From positions 62,001 to 126,000 of the forward strand of contig NZ_BOLS01000002.1 of the NCBI RefSeq assembly GCF_016861785.1: 64,000 nucleotides of DNA, in the 5' to 3' direction. Under the pieces are notes generated by a model, which worked only from the letters and a program-made list of their open reading frames with translations, did no database searches and was not told the origin of the DNA. The DNA comes from Lacticaseibacillus mingshuiensis (GTDB taxonomy: Bacteria > Bacillota > Bacilli > Lactobacillales > Lactobacillaceae). Position 1 is the first letter of the stretch. The number at the start of each line of letters is the position of its first letter. Shown one piece after another: positions 26,628 through 35,886 of the stretch. Both the position numbers and the translations under genes were made by a program.

Positions 26628-27320
26628 TTACTTGAAATAGTACCGCGCTGTTTCAAGGGCGCTGGTCGCCATGATCGACTTGCCATACTCCGACAAAAGG
26701 GCCGCGGAAATGTTGGTCCGGTCACCAAATTCAAGGGCAAGTGCCAGTTGATCCTGTGCCTCATCGGCTGAGACGTGGTCCGTGTAGAAGGTCAGGACCA
26801 GGTAATAGTCGTTCTTGTATTGATAAAGGTCGCTGGCCGCCCCGTCCAGACGCAACTGCTTGGCAAGTGCCACAAAGTCTTCGAACGAGCCAAACCGGAG
26901 CACAAATTCTTCTTGCGCCGCCCCGTCGCCATCAATATAGCCGCCCTCATCGACGGCTTCGTTGGTCGTGTCATCATCTAACGCACGTAATTGTTGTTTG
27001 ATGAAATCGGGAACATCCTGGTCACCATCGTCAGCAGGCGCGTCGTCTTGGACATCGTCATTGTCGTCGTCTTCGCCGAGATCAACATTACGGCTGATCA
27101 AAAGCTCCAACCCGGACTGACTCGGCATCACCTGGAACGTGACCGCATCATTGGTCGCAAAGGTGTGATCCTTATCGACCTCATCGAGAATACTATAGAA
27201 GAAATTCTCGATCTGCTTGTGGTTGCCCAACAGATCAAGGACAGTGATTCCGCGCTCGGCCAGATCATCGTTGCCAAGCAGGACACGAATCGTGTTCTCA
27301 TTGAGTCGTTGCATTTCCAT
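26628..27320 (-). CDS. mecA: Adaptor protein MecA
   Basis: A 230-aa adaptor that feeds substrates such as Spx or competence factors to ClpCP. The N-terminal domain (MEMQRLNENTIRVLLGNDDL) binds substrate; an acidic Asp-rich linker (about 80-125) separates it from the C-terminal Clp-binding domain (FVLRFGSFEDFVALAKQL). GAGGTG is 8 nt before the ATG at 27320. spx lies next upstream, as in many Firmicutes, but a repeat array separates them. Confidence 0.93.
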   Translation of the reverse strand: MEMQRLNENTIRVLLGNDDLAERGITVLDLLGNHKQIENFFYSILDEVDKDHTFATNDAVTFQVMPSQSGLELLISRNVDLGEDDDNDDVQDDAPADDGDQDVPDFIKQQLRALDDDTTNEAVDEGGYIDGDGAAQEEFVLRFGSFEDFVALAKQLRLDGAASDLYQYKNDYYLVLTFYTDHVSADEAQDQLALALEFGDRTNISAALLSEYGKSIMATSALETARYYFK

Positions 27321-27451
27321 GACCACTGCACCTCACTTTGTTATGCGTCATAAACGCCATCGTGTGTCTGTAATCATTATACCAGATTACTAACTTCCGG
27401 ATAGTCTACCGCAATCACCATCAAAACGCAAACAGGACGCATCGGACGGAT

Positions 27452-27515
27452 GCCGAGTGCGCAGGGGTGGGCCGGCCAACTACCTGTCCCACCCTTGCTC
27501 GGCGGAGCTCAACTA
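27452..27515 (+). repeat. Intergenic palindromic repeat, array E copy 1 (internally deleted)
   Basis: A miniature unit keeping only GCCGAG / CTCGGC and GGGTGGG / CCCACCC arms plus the GGAGCTCAACTA end. The apical half is missing, yet the remaining arms still pair. Confidence 0.6.
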
Positions 27516-27520
27516 GGAAA

Positions 27521-27641
27521 AGGTGCGCAGCGGGGCAGCTAGTTCTGAGCGGATAGCTTGGCTCGTACGCTTGAGGGACACTTCGCCGCGAGTGCACGAG
27601 ACAGCTTGGCGTCTCATGCCTTCCCCGCGAAGCCCAACTGT
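27521..27641 (+). repeat. Intergenic palindromic repeat, array E copy 2
   Basis: Arms GCGGGG / CCCCGC and TTCTGAG / CTCAT, a more degenerate tip (GAGGGACACTTCGCCGC), and the shared end AGCCCAACTG. Bases 27321-27706 hold only these repeats and the spx terminator. Confidence 0.75.
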
Positions 27642-27671
27642 GACGGGCAAACAGTGTCACTTTGAGCGCAG

Positions 27672-27698
27672 AAAAAAAGGCGCCCAAAAACTGGACGC
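27672..27698 (-). terminator. Terminator of spx
   Basis: GGCGTCCAG / TTGGGCGCC stem followed by seven T on the minus strand. Confidence 0.85.
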
Positions 27699-27706
27699 CA
27701 ACAGTA

Positions 27707-28105
27707 TTAGTAGCCTGACATTAATTGGGCCTGCTGAAGCTCGATCGCCCGCACCTTGCGCGGCAAGAAGCGGCGAATCTCGTCTTCATTGAAGCCAACC
27801 TGGAGCCGTTTGTCATCGGCAATGATCGGCCGCCGGATCAGCGCAGGGGTCTGCACTAGCAGGTCAAGCAGCGCCGTCATCGACATATCATCAAGATCCA
27901 GCCCGAGTTCATGGAATGTCCGGGACCGGACCGAGATCAATTCCTCGGTCCCATTTTCAGTCATGCGCAATAGCCCCTTGATCTCCGCAGCAGTCAGCGG
28001 ATCAGCGACGATATTGCGCTCAACAAACGGAATCTTATGTGCTTTGAGCCAAGCACGGGCTTTGCGGCATGAGGTGCAACTAGGTGCATAATATAGCGTT
28101 ACCAT
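27707..28105 (-). CDS. spx: Transcriptional regulator Spx
   Basis: A 132-aa ArsC-fold regulator that binds the RNA polymerase alpha subunit under thiol stress. The redox switch CTSC is at Cys10/Cys13, and the IRRPII segment of the fold is present. The 131-132 aa length is typical. AAGGAG lies 9 nt before the ATG. The 28106-28361 spacer is AT-rich and probably holds its promoter, but I could not pick a single one. Confidence 0.94.
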   Translation of the reverse strand: MVTLYYAPSCTSCRKARAWLKAHKIPFVERNIVADPLTAAEIKGLLRMTENGTEELISVRSRTFHELGLDLDDMSMTALLDLLVQTPALIRRPIIADDKRLQVGFNEDEIRRFLPRKVRAIELQQAQLMSGY

Positions 28106-28361
28106 AAGCGCTCGCTCCTTCAAACGATAAATTCACAAAGCACTGATCTACAATTATCAGTATAAAGGAACGAACCCTGTCTTTACAATCAGATTGAAAA
28201 AAATATTTTTGTTTTTCCTGCAACTGTCTGTTGTCATTATTGGCATTTTTGGCCATTATCACGCAACTAATGAACATTTAGCCGTGTTATGTTCATTAAC
28301 GGTGTCTTCGGCATATGCTTAACTAGATAAATTACAGAAAGAAATTTATCGTTTTATATTG

Positions 28362-29099
28362 TTAGACGATGAAGGCCGCGCCTTGGGTCGCCAGTTCAAC
28401 CGGAATGTCAGACGCCGCGGCCTGTGCCTGCGCCAATAGTGTCTCGAGGGGGAGCTGCTGCGGTAAATGCGTGAGCAGCAGGCGTTTGACCCCGGCGGAT
28501 TGGGCGAGCTGACCGGCCTCTGGCGCCGTCAAATGCCAGCGCGGCGCTGGTTTATCCGCCAGGAAGTTTGTGTCGGCCATTAACAGATCAGCCCCCTTTG
28601 CAAATGGGGTCAAGCCGGTAAAGGCCCGGGTATCGCTTGTATTGACCAACACGCGCCCCGTTTCATTTTCGACTAGCCGCACCGCAAACGCTGGCACCGG
28701 GTGTTCCGTCTCCAAAAAAGTGGCCGTCAGTGGCCCTAACTGTAGCGTCGTTGCCCCATCGTAACCCACGCCTTTGGTAAAGTCGCCGAATGTCAGCGCA
28801 GCAAAATTCAGCGGGTCCTTGGTGTGGCCATAAATTGGGAGTGGTCGTACCTTCGCCGGCCCCTGATGCAATTGGCAGTAATACTGCAAAACGCCGACGT
28901 CTGCCGTGTGATCATGATGGTAATGAGTCAACAGCACCGCGTCGAGTTGGCTGGCCGGCAACACTTTTTCCAGCTCAAGCAAAGCGCCTGAGCCCGCATC
29001 CATCAAGAGATGGTAGTCCCCGCTTTCCACTAGATAAGCTGAGGTCCCGATGCCATTTGCAGGATAGCCGCCTAAATACCCAAGAATCGTCAATTTCAT
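28362..29099 (-). CDS. Metallo-beta-lactamase fold hydrolase (YhfI-like)
   Basis: A 245-aa MBL-fold protein with the metal-binding HYHHDH (residues 59-64) and further ligands in ETEHPVPAF and LLMADTNF. It resembles RNase Z-like YhfI proteins; the substrate is unknown. The ATG at 29099 is 9 nt after AAGGA. The frame continues upstream without support. It is divergent from the ABM-like gene with only 44 nt between starts. Confidence 0.87.
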   Translation of the reverse strand: MKLTILGYLGGYPANGIGTSAYLVESGDYHLLMDAGSGALLELEKVLPASQLDAVLLTHYHHDHTADVGVLQYYCQLHQGPAKVRPLPIYGHTKDPLNFAALTFGDFTKGVGYDGATTLQLGPLTATFLETEHPVPAFAVRLVENETGRVLVNTSDTRAFTGLTPFAKGADLLMADTNFLADKPAPRWHLTAPEAGQLAQSAGVKRLLLTHLPQQLPLETLLAQAQAAASDIPVELATQGAAFIV

Positions 29100-29143
29100 T
29101 GTCATTCGTCCTTTCCGCTGATTGGAAGCGTTATACTGAGTGC

Positions 29144-29725
29144 ATGGGGGTGTATTTTTTGTCACATCAAATGCAAATGGTCTTGGGGACCACTTACTTT
29201 TTAAAACAGCTCTATCAAAAGGCGCCAGAGTCGCTACGCCTGGCAGAGGGCATGATTCAAGGGCAAAGTTCATTGCTGCTCGATCCAACTGGCAGCGTGC
29301 CCTTTGAGGCGCCGTTGCGTTACCAGATTCGCGACCACTATCAGGAAGTGCCGCAAGACGGCTATCTATACCTGATGTATTTTCGCTTGAATGAGGACGA
29401 AAGTAGCGTGTTTGAGAGTCAGGTCAAGCGGCTACTGGACGAGGCGGACCGCATTGCCGGCCTGCAAAGCATGCACCTGCTCAAGCTGGCCAGTAAGCAC
29501 ATCGAATTCGTTGTCATGAGTACCTGGCATGATAAACTCGATCCTTACACTAACCGCTCCTTACCCATGGTCGAACCGTTGCGCGCGTTCAAGCATCGTG
29601 CAGCCGCCGGGGAAGGCTATCATGAAAGTGAGTATCACTTCACGACGCCTGACGCCATTGCCGATAGCGAGGAAAAAGAGCACCGACCGCTTGATTTAAA
29701 GCGACTATTTCACCAAGGCAACTAA
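29144..29725 (+). CDS. ABM/HmoB-like protein, function uncertain
   Basis: A 193-aa protein. Its second half (YLYLMYFRLNEDESSVFESQ, and VVMSTWHDKLDPY) has the pattern of antibiotic-biosynthesis-monooxygenase (ABM) folds, as in the heme-degrading HmoB/YhgC, but key haem-binding residues cannot be assigned. The start is uncertain: the ATG at 29144 has a weak ribosome site, and a TATACT 7 nt upstream looks like a -10, so the mRNA could be almost leaderless. An ATG at 29171 is an alternative. Confidence 0.65.
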   Translation: MGVYFLSHQMQMVLGTTYFLKQLYQKAPESLRLAEGMIQGQSSLLLDPTGSVPFEAPLRYQIRDHYQEVPQDGYLYLMYFRLNEDESSVFESQVKRLLDEADRIAGLQSMHLLKLASKHIEFVVMSTWHDKLDPYTNRSLPMVEPLRAFKHRAAAGEGYHESEYHFTTPDAIADSEEKEHRPLDLKRLFHQGN

Positions 29726-29734
29726 TGACGAGAT

Positions 29735-29772
29735 GCTGGCCCAAAACAATTGTTTTGGGCCAGTTTCTATTT
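29735..29772 (+). terminator. Terminator of the ABM-like gene
   Basis: CTGGCCCAAAACA / TGTTTTGGGCCAG stem followed by TTTCTATTT. Confidence 0.8.
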
Positions 29773-29859
29773 GACCGAGTCAAGTAACGCATTCAGTCTT
29801 GGGCGGGCTCGGATGCCCCCCGCACGATCAAGAGAACGGTGCGCCGGCTCAATTTTCAC

Positions 29860-31869
29860 CTAGCCATACCGGTCCGTCAATTGCGCCGCCAACCAGGCAA
29901 ACGCCAGGTCGACGAGCGAATAGATCGCCCAGACCACGAGCACCAAGCCACCTGTTTGTCCGGCCGTGGCCGAGGCGATGAAATGCACGATCACAAACGC
30001 GTTAAGACTGGCAAAAACCAGCGGCGCGAGATACACCCCAAACGTTGAGACATAAGCCACACCTGTTAGCTGGCTGGTCGGCATTCCCAGCTGCCACAGC
30101 ACTCGCCGCACCGGGGCGCGTCCCTGCGCGTGAGTCACCTGTTTAAGCAGCAGGATGCAGGCCGTCGCGACCAGTACCGCCCCGCCCATCAAAAGCGTGA
30201 TAAAAACGGCGAAACCAAACAAGGTATCCACCGCACGAGCCATTGGCCGGCGCACGTTCAATCCTGAACGGCTAAAGGAATCATCGGTATCCTTGGTCAT
30301 GGTCGGCAGCTTGGAGCCTTTGCGCACCGCCTGATCATAGCGCACATAATCGATCTGCGTTTGATCATCGAGCTGCTGTTCCACGCGATGACCGGCCGCC
30401 GTCTCCTTCAGCCAATAAATCGCCAGCGGGTCATTGACGCCGCGCATCGCCTCAAAATCGCTGTCGGCCACCACCAGGCCCCGGTCAAAATAGATCGCGG
30501 ACCCCAGCGGAAAAGCAGTGGTCAGATCGCTGATCGCCAGCGTTCGCCCGTCTGCCGGAAACGTGATCTGCCGGCCCGCATTGACCAGCCGCTGCGCCGG
30601 CCCGCGCCGTAAAAAGGCCGGGTCCGACAACACCAATGCGGCTTGCCCAGGAGCGACCTGCAAGGCTGGCAGATTCGGTTGCCATTGCCGAATCCGCTGA
30701 TAATCACTGAGTCGCATCACCTGATACAAGGTGGTGGTGGTATCGTCTCGGCCCTGCCTGCGCAGTGTTGTTTTCCCCACCATTCGTTTAGTCGTCACTT
30801 TCGCCTGCCGCGTGATCAAGCCGGCCGCCTTTTTTTCCACCAGGGCGTCGTTTGACACGGAAGCGGTGATCGGCAGTGGCATACTATTTTCCACCTCGCG
30901 TTGGCCCAACTGCAGGAGCATCGCGGCACTGCCAAGCACGGCGATCGTCAAAGTGGATAGCAAGGTGATCAGCCACAAGGCAAAATGGTCGCGGCGCCAA
31001 CGCTGATACAAGGTGTTCGCCGCCAGCAGCCATTTCGCATGCCGGCGGACGACCCGCCAGCGCGCCAGCAGAAACGCGGCAGCCGGCAGCGATTGACGAA
31101 AGACCAGGTAAGTACCCAGGATGCCGCAAAATGTCAGCAGGCCCAATTGCCCCCATCCCGGCAGGCCCGTCAGCTGACGAAGCGGCCGGACCCAGGCAAA
31201 ATAGTTCCCGGTGCCGATCGCGGACCAGCCCACTAAGAGCATGCCGGCACAGGCCAACACGACCTGCCAACCGCTCAGCCGAGGCGGCAAATGCTGTGCC
31301 TCAGCGCGGCGGCCGCGCTGGTGCCCAAGGGTGCGGACGAATGCCGCGTTGACCGCACCGACGATGAGGTACACCAGCAGGAACAGGCCAATCAGCTGAC
31401 CGGCGATCTGCAGCGACCATTGAATGCCGATCGCTGTCTGAAAGCCCATCAGTCGCACGAGGGCCATCGCCAACAATTTTGACAACAGCACACCACCGAC
31501 CAGCCCGATCACCAAAGCAGCCGCGCCAGTCATCAGCGCTTCCCAGATCAGCACCCCACCGAGCCTGCTGCTAGGCATTCCCAGCAGTCGGTACATGTCC
31601 AGCTCCTCGGTGCGCCGAGCCAGCAGCAGCGTGTTCAGGTAGATCAAAAAGGCCACAATGAAGATCAACAGCAGGATCCAGGCCAGTGTCATCACCGCCG
31701 GCATCAGACGTGAATCCTCAAGCACGCTGCCGGTCGCATGCATGAGCGGCCGCATGTCGATCAGGGCGCCGACCGCATATGCCAGCGCAATCAACACCCC
31801 GGCCGCCACCGCGCCGATCAAGGTGCTGTGGCGATGGCGCTTCAGATTAGTCCACGCGAGGTGTCTCAC
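29860..31869 (-). CDS. Bce-type ABC transporter permease (peptide resistance)
   Basis: A 669-aa FtsX-family permease with about ten membrane helices: seven before about residue 312, a large extracellular domain (about 320-530), and three more at the end. This layout is diagnostic of BceB-type transporters, which detoxify cell-wall antibiotics such as bacitracin, nisin and related peptides and signal to a partner histidine kinase. Its start overlaps the ATPase gene by 23 nt. It is divergent from a matching two-component system. The specific drug is not predictable. Confidence 0.88.
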   Translation of the reverse strand: MRHLAWTNLKRHRHSTLIGAVAAGVLIALAYAVGALIDMRPLMHATGSVLEDSRLMPAVMTLAWILLLIFIVAFLIYLNTLLLARRTEELDMYRLLGMPSSRLGGVLIWEALMTGAAALVIGLVGGVLLSKLLAMALVRLMGFQTAIGIQWSLQIAGQLIGLFLLVYLIVGAVNAAFVRTLGHQRGRRAEAQHLPPRLSGWQVVLACAGMLLVGWSAIGTGNYFAWVRPLRQLTGLPGWGQLGLLTFCGILGTYLVFRQSLPAAAFLLARWRVVRRHAKWLLAANTLYQRWRRDHFALWLITLLSTLTIAVLGSAAMLLQLGQREVENSMPLPITASVSNDALVEKKAAGLITRQAKVTTKRMVGKTTLRRQGRDDTTTTLYQVMRLSDYQRIRQWQPNLPALQVAPGQAALVLSDPAFLRRGPAQRLVNAGRQITFPADGRTLAISDLTTAFPLGSAIYFDRGLVVADSDFEAMRGVNDPLAIYWLKETAAGHRVEQQLDDQTQIDYVRYDQAVRKGSKLPTMTKDTDDSFSRSGLNVRRPMARAVDTLFGFAVFITLLMGGAVLVATACILLLKQVTHAQGRAPVRRVLWQLGMPTSQLTGVAYVSTFGVYLAPLVFASLNAFVIVHFIASATAGQTGGLVLVVWAIYSLVDLAFAWLAAQLTDRYG

Positions 31870-32623
31870 GGCGCTTGCCTCCCCCGTTGATGGTCGCTTC
31901 CATGTCGATGATCTGGTCGAAAAATGCCTGGCGGGAGCCGCTTCGGGTCACCTCGGCAAAATACGCCCCATCGCGAATAAAAATGATGCGATTACAAAAA
32001 CTGGCCGTGAACGCATCATGCGTGACCATCATGATGGTGCGATCCTCTTCCAGATTCAATTTTGTCAGATAACTTAGTAACTCCGTGGCGGCCATGGAGT
32101 CCAGACTCCCGGTCGGCTCATCGGCTAAGATCAGCGCCGGTTGCGTGATCAAGGCGCGTGCGGCGGCCACGCGCTGGCGTTGGCCAAGGCTAAGCTCGGT
32201 CGGATAACGCGCCAGCAAGCCCGTCAGATCGAGCAAGTCCGCCACATGGGCGAGCCGCGCCTCGATGTCGCTGGGTGCAGGCGGGACAAAGGTCAGGGGC
32301 AACGTGATATTGCTCGCCACCGTGAGATCCGAAAGCAAATTGAGCTCCTGGAAAATGAACCCGACTTGTTCGCGCCGGTATTTGGCCAGAGCCGCATCAT
32401 TGAGCTGAGTGAGATCGATTCCGCCGACCCACACGCTCCCCGTCGTCGGTGTATCAATAGAAGCAATAATATTCAGCAGGGTGGATTTCCCCGCACCACT
32501 GGGCCCCATGATGCCGACAAACTCGCCGGCATCAATGTGAAAGCTGAGATCGTTGAGAGCCCCGATTCGGTTGAACCGGTGACCATAGATCTTTGTCAAA
32601 TGATCGACTGTGACAATGCGCAT
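31847..32623 (-). CDS. Bce-type ABC transporter ATP-binding protein
   Basis: A 258-aa ATPase of the MacB/BceA group. Walker A is GPSGAGKST, the signature ELSLGQRQR, and Walker B ALILADEPTGSLD. AAGGAGG precedes the ATG at 32623; the frame runs on upstream across the regulatory region without support. It pairs with the overlapping permease gene. Confidence 0.93.
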   Translation of the reverse strand: MRIVTVDHLTKIYGHRFNRIGALNDLSFHIDAGEFVGIMGPSGAGKSTLLNIIASIDTPTTGSVWVGGIDLTQLNDAALAKYRREQVGFIFQELNLLSDLTVASNITLPLTFVPPAPSDIEARLAHVADLLDLTGLLARYPTELSLGQRQRVAAARALITQPALILADEPTGSLDSMAATELLSYLTKLNLEEDRTIMMVTHDAFTASFCNRIIFIRDGAYFAEVTRSGSRQAFFDQIIDMEATINGGGKRRETPRVD

Positions 32624-32750
32624 CTGGGCGCCTCCTTGTGTTGTGTGGCCGGCTGCACCCCGCCGTCTGCGGTGCACCAAACCGTGAGCGCACCCGCCTC
32701 GTCCGACCGCGACGCGCGGCGTGCCATCCGCTCCAATGATAACAGATTTT

Positions 32751-32775
32751 CGCGACCCGCGCCGCTTGTGTCGCG
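32751..32775 (+). promoter_or_regulatory. Inverted repeat in the Bce-like divergent promoter region
   Basis: CGCGAC (32751-32756) and GTCGCG (32770-32775) are an exact inverted pair with a 13-nt spacer, just upstream of a TACGAT -10 candidate (about 32789) for the response-regulator gene. It is a candidate regulator site; GC richness makes a chance match possible. Confidence 0.35.
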
Positions 32776-32815
32776 CGCGTAAAACCGCTACGATAGTAGA
32801 AAATGGAGGTCCGCT

Positions 32816-33490
32816 ATGTTCAAGATCATGATCGTAGAAGACGACGCGACGATCGCCAACTTGATCGCCCAAAATCTAGTCAAGTGGCAATTCACGCCGG
32901 TCGTGGCCACCGACTTCAACCGCGTCTATGAGCAATTCCAAAGTGAAAAACCGCACCTGGTCCTGCTCGACATCAACCTACCTGTTTATGACGGCTATTA
33001 CTGGGTCCAAAAGATTCGCCAAGACAGCCTCGTGCCGGTCATCTTCATTTCCAGCCGCAACACCAACATGGACATGATCATGGCGATGAATCTCGGCGGC
33101 GACGATTTTGCCACCAAACCCTTTGCGATGGAAGTTCTGCTCGCCAAGATCAACGCCCTGCTTCGCCGCACCTATAATTACAGTGACCAAAATAGCGAGG
33201 CGCTTGAATACAACGGCCTGATCTTGAACCTGCAGACCGGCGGCGCCAGCATCAATGGCCAAGAGATCGACCTGTCGAAAAATGAATACAAGCTCCTTCA
33301 GATCCTGATGCGTAGCCATGGCCAGATCGTTTCTCGCACCCGGCTACTCAAGGACCTCTGGCAGGACGAGCGGTTCGTGGACGACAACACCCTCACCGTG
33401 AACATCAACCGGCTGCGGCGCAAGATCACAGACGCCGGCCTCCCCGATTACATTCAGACCAAAGTCGGGCAGGGCTATCTGATTCCCTGA
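32816..33490 (+). CDS. Response regulator, OmpR family (BceR-like)
   Basis: A 224-aa regulator with a receiver domain (phospho-acceptor Asp52 in LVLLDINLP; Lys in TKPFAMEVLL) and a C-terminal winged helix (SKNEYKLLQIL ... TVNINRLRRKI). It would control the divergent transporter operon. GGAGG precedes the ATG. The kinase gene starts 27 nt after its stop. Confidence 0.93.
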   Translation: MFKIMIVEDDATIANLIAQNLVKWQFTPVVATDFNRVYEQFQSEKPHLVLLDINLPVYDGYYWVQKIRQDSLVPVIFISSRNTNMDMIMAMNLGGDDFATKPFAMEVLLAKINALLRRTYNYSDQNSEALEYNGLILNLQTGGASINGQEIDLSKNEYKLLQILMRSHGQIVSRTRLLKDLWQDERFVDDNTLTVNINRLRRKITDAGLPDYIQTKVGQGYLIP

Positions 33491-33517
33491 CCCCTGCCGC
33501 ACAGAAAGGACTGCGCC

Positions 33518-34579
33518 ATGACATTTCGGGATTACCTACGCGATCACCTACCGCATCTCCTCTTTTTCTTCGGCGGGTTGTTGCTACTGTCGATCGGCCT
33601 GTGGCTGGACCCGCAGCATCGCATCGCGTTTTCCACGTTTGGCTACCTCGACTTGTTGTTGACGCTTCTTTTTTGCGGCTTCGGCCTGTGGCGCTTCAGC
33701 CGGGAGCGCCGCTTTTGTGCCCAACTGCAGGCACGCCGCACCGCCGGCCCCGACGCGCTGAACTGGCGCATGCCGGTCAGCGGCTCACGGCGGGAAAAAA
33801 TGATCGCGGAAAGCATCAACAGTCTGCTTCAAGCGCATCAGCAGCAGCTCTCTTCCCTGGTCGCCCGCCAGCAGGATCAAAAGACGTTCATCGACTCCTG
33901 GGTCCATGAGATCAAAGTGCCACTGGCAGCTGTGGAACTGCTGACGGACAGCCTGGATGGTCAGGCGCCCGAAGCGTCCCTCGATCAGATCGCTTTGCAG
34001 CTCGACAAGATCGACCAAAATGTGGAACAAGTCCTGTATTACTCACGCCTGGACAGTTTTTCCCGAGATTACCTACTCCAGGAATATGATCTCGGCACCC
34101 TGGTCAATGAAGTGGTCGTCAGCCAGCGCAACAGCTTCATCGCCGGCCGGCTGAGTTTTGCCCTCACCGGCGACAAGGCCAGTGTGGTGACCGATGAAAA
34201 ATGGCTCCGTTTTATTTTCACCCAGCTGGTCAGCAACGCGATCAAGTATACTGCACCCGGCGGCAAGATCACCGCGACCATCGCCAAGGAAAGCCACGAA
34301 GTCACCCTGACGTTGACGGATACCGGCATCGGCATTCCCCAAGACGAATTGCACCGGGTGTTTGAAAAAGGCTTCACCGGCACGAACGGGCGCAATGCCA
34401 ATCAAAAATCCACCGGCTTGGGCCTTTTTCTTGCCGCCCAGCTCGCGGAAAAGCTTGGCCATTCCCTGACGCTCACCTCCACAGTCGGGCAAGGGACGGC
34501 GGTCACGATTCATTTTACCCATCTCAAGTATTACGACCAGGAAGGTGCGACCCTGCACAAGCCAGCGGTCCATCAGTAA
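33518..34579 (+). CDS. Intramembrane-sensing histidine kinase (BceS-like)
   Basis: A 353-aa kinase with two N-terminal membrane helices (about 11-30 and 43-58) joined by a loop of about 12 residues. With no extracellular sensor it must rely on the transporter for input. The phospho-acceptor is His130 in FIDSWVHEIKVPL, and the ATPase motifs TDTGIGIP and STGLGLFLAAQL are intact. AAAGGA precedes the ATG. Confidence 0.93.
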   Translation: MTFRDYLRDHLPHLLFFFGGLLLLSIGLWLDPQHRIAFSTFGYLDLLLTLLFCGFGLWRFSRERRFCAQLQARRTAGPDALNWRMPVSGSRREKMIAESINSLLQAHQQQLSSLVARQQDQKTFIDSWVHEIKVPLAAVELLTDSLDGQAPEASLDQIALQLDKIDQNVEQVLYYSRLDSFSRDYLLQEYDLGTLVNEVVVSQRNSFIAGRLSFALTGDKASVVTDEKWLRFIFTQLVSNAIKYTAPGGKITATIAKESHEVTLTLTDTGIGIPQDELHRVFEKGFTGTNGRNANQKSTGLGLFLAAQLAEKLGHSLTLTSTVGQGTAVTIHFTHLKYYDQEGATLHKPAVHQ

Positions 34580-34590
34580 GGAGGCGCGTC

Positions 34591-35304
34591 ATGTTCACAG
34601 CTGCGCTCACATTTTCGCAATGGGGCTGGATGGAAAAACTCAGCACGATCTGGATTCCTGTTTGCATGTTTGGCGGCGGCGCCTTGATCCTGATCGCCGC
34701 GTTCAGCGCGATCTACCAACAGCGATCCCTGATGAAAAAATGGTTCCTCGGAATTTCGATCACGTTGATCGCCGTTGCGACGATCAGTGGCCTCGTCATG
34801 TGGCATCTGATTCAACCTTACCGGACCCTGTTACCGTATGTGTCGGCGCGGGTGCGCGTTGAAAAAGTCGAGCTTGGCCGGCTGGTGCCCCTAGATGGCA
34901 ATGAAGTGGCGACTATGTCACGCCTCAACAACTGGCGTGATCTCGACAAACTGCCGATGTACAAGCGGCAGACCGTCAGCCAGCCCGTGAACTACCTCGG
35001 ACAGTCAAACGACACCGAGTATTTCGAACTGGCCAACAAGATCTTTTCCTTCTCGGGGAAGATCCAGACCGCGCCCGGAAAAAAGACAGAATTGGTCGGC
35101 TACCGCTTCACCGTCAGCGACCGGCGCTATACCAAGCTGGGGTTCATCGACCCGTACAACATTTCCACCACTGCCCTGGCCATCGCGCCGGCACAAAAAA
35201 AGCGGACCTATGAGCCGCCTTCCACGGTCAAGGTCCACTATTTGCAACAAGATGGCGGCCAATGGTTAGGCGAAAATGACGGATCCGTCGACGACCCAGA
35301 ATAG
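34591..35304 (+). CDS. Unknown two-helix membrane protein in the Bce-like operon
   Basis: A 237-aa protein with two helices (about 21-42 and 51-71) and a polar, probably extracellular, C-terminal domain of about 165 residues (VRVEKVELGRLVPLDGNEV, KIFSFSGKIQTAPGKKTEL). It follows the kinase by 11 nt with GGAGG upstream. It is not part of the classical BceRS-AB set. No family recognised. Its 3' end is only 9 bases from the convergent nrdG, with no terminator. Confidence 0.8.
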   Translation: MFTAALTFSQWGWMEKLSTIWIPVCMFGGGALILIAAFSAIYQQRSLMKKWFLGISITLIAVATISGLVMWHLIQPYRTLLPYVSARVRVEKVELGRLVPLDGNEVATMSRLNNWRDLDKLPMYKRQTVSQPVNYLGQSNDTEYFELANKIFSFSGKIQTAPGKKTELVGYRFTVSDRRYTKLGFIDPYNISTTALAIAPAQKKRTYEPPSTVKVHYLQQDGGQWLGENDGSVDDPE

Positions 35305-35313
35305 CGCCATGTC

Positions 35314-35886
35314 TTACCGTTTCAGATTCGCCCAGATCTTGACCTCACCTGCTTCAAGGCTTGCCGGGACATCGATGATGCGCTGATTGGCACTGCCGCG
35401 AAATTGCAAGGTGAGGTCTTTTTCTGCTTCCAAAAAGCGGCCATCGACCAAAATATCGAGCAGGTCCAATAAGTCGAGTTTATCTTGCGACTCTACCAAC
35501 AGCTCATCCCATTTGTACCCCGTCCAGCTCCAAATATCCTTGGTGTGGCCAAATTCAGCTCGCACCCGGCGGCAGAGTTGCAAGCAGACCTGGGTATTCA
35601 AAAACGGTTCCCCGCCCAAAAGCGTCAGGCCCTGCACATAAGGCTGCGCTAGATCGGCGATGATCTGATCTTCGAGCGCCTGGGTATAAGGCGACCCATA
35701 GCGAAAATTCTGGGCGACCTTGTTGTAGCAACCTGGGCATGCAAACTTGCAGCCGGAGACATACAGGCTGCAGCGAACCCCTTCCCCGTCGACAAACGTG
35801 AAGGGCTTATAACTGGCCACGTTGCCAAGCGACAGATCGCTGGCCAGCCATTCCTGAGGTTGGGGATCATTTGGTTTTGTGAGCAT
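35314..35886 (-). CDS. nrdG: Anaerobic ribonucleotide reductase activating protein (radical SAM)
   Basis: A 190-aa radical SAM protein. The cluster motif CX3CX2C is at C46, C50 and C53 (GCKFACPGC) and the SAM-binding GGEPF follows. NrdG makes the glycyl radical on NrdD. The ATG at 35886 is 9 nt after AAAGGA. Normally nrdD lies next to it; here the adjacent upstream gene encodes a 268-aa protein that keeps only an NrdD-like zinc ribbon. The two genes overlap, so they are coupled. Confidence 0.92.
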   Translation of the reverse strand: MLTKPNDPQPQEWLASDLSLGNVASYKPFTFVDGEGVRCSLYVSGCKFACPGCYNKVAQNFRYGSPYTQALEDQIIADLAQPYVQGLTLLGGEPFLNTQVCLQLCRRVRAEFGHTKDIWSWTGYKWDELLVESQDKLDLLDLLDILVDGRFLEAEKDLTLQFRGSANQRIIDVPASLEAGEVKIWANLKR

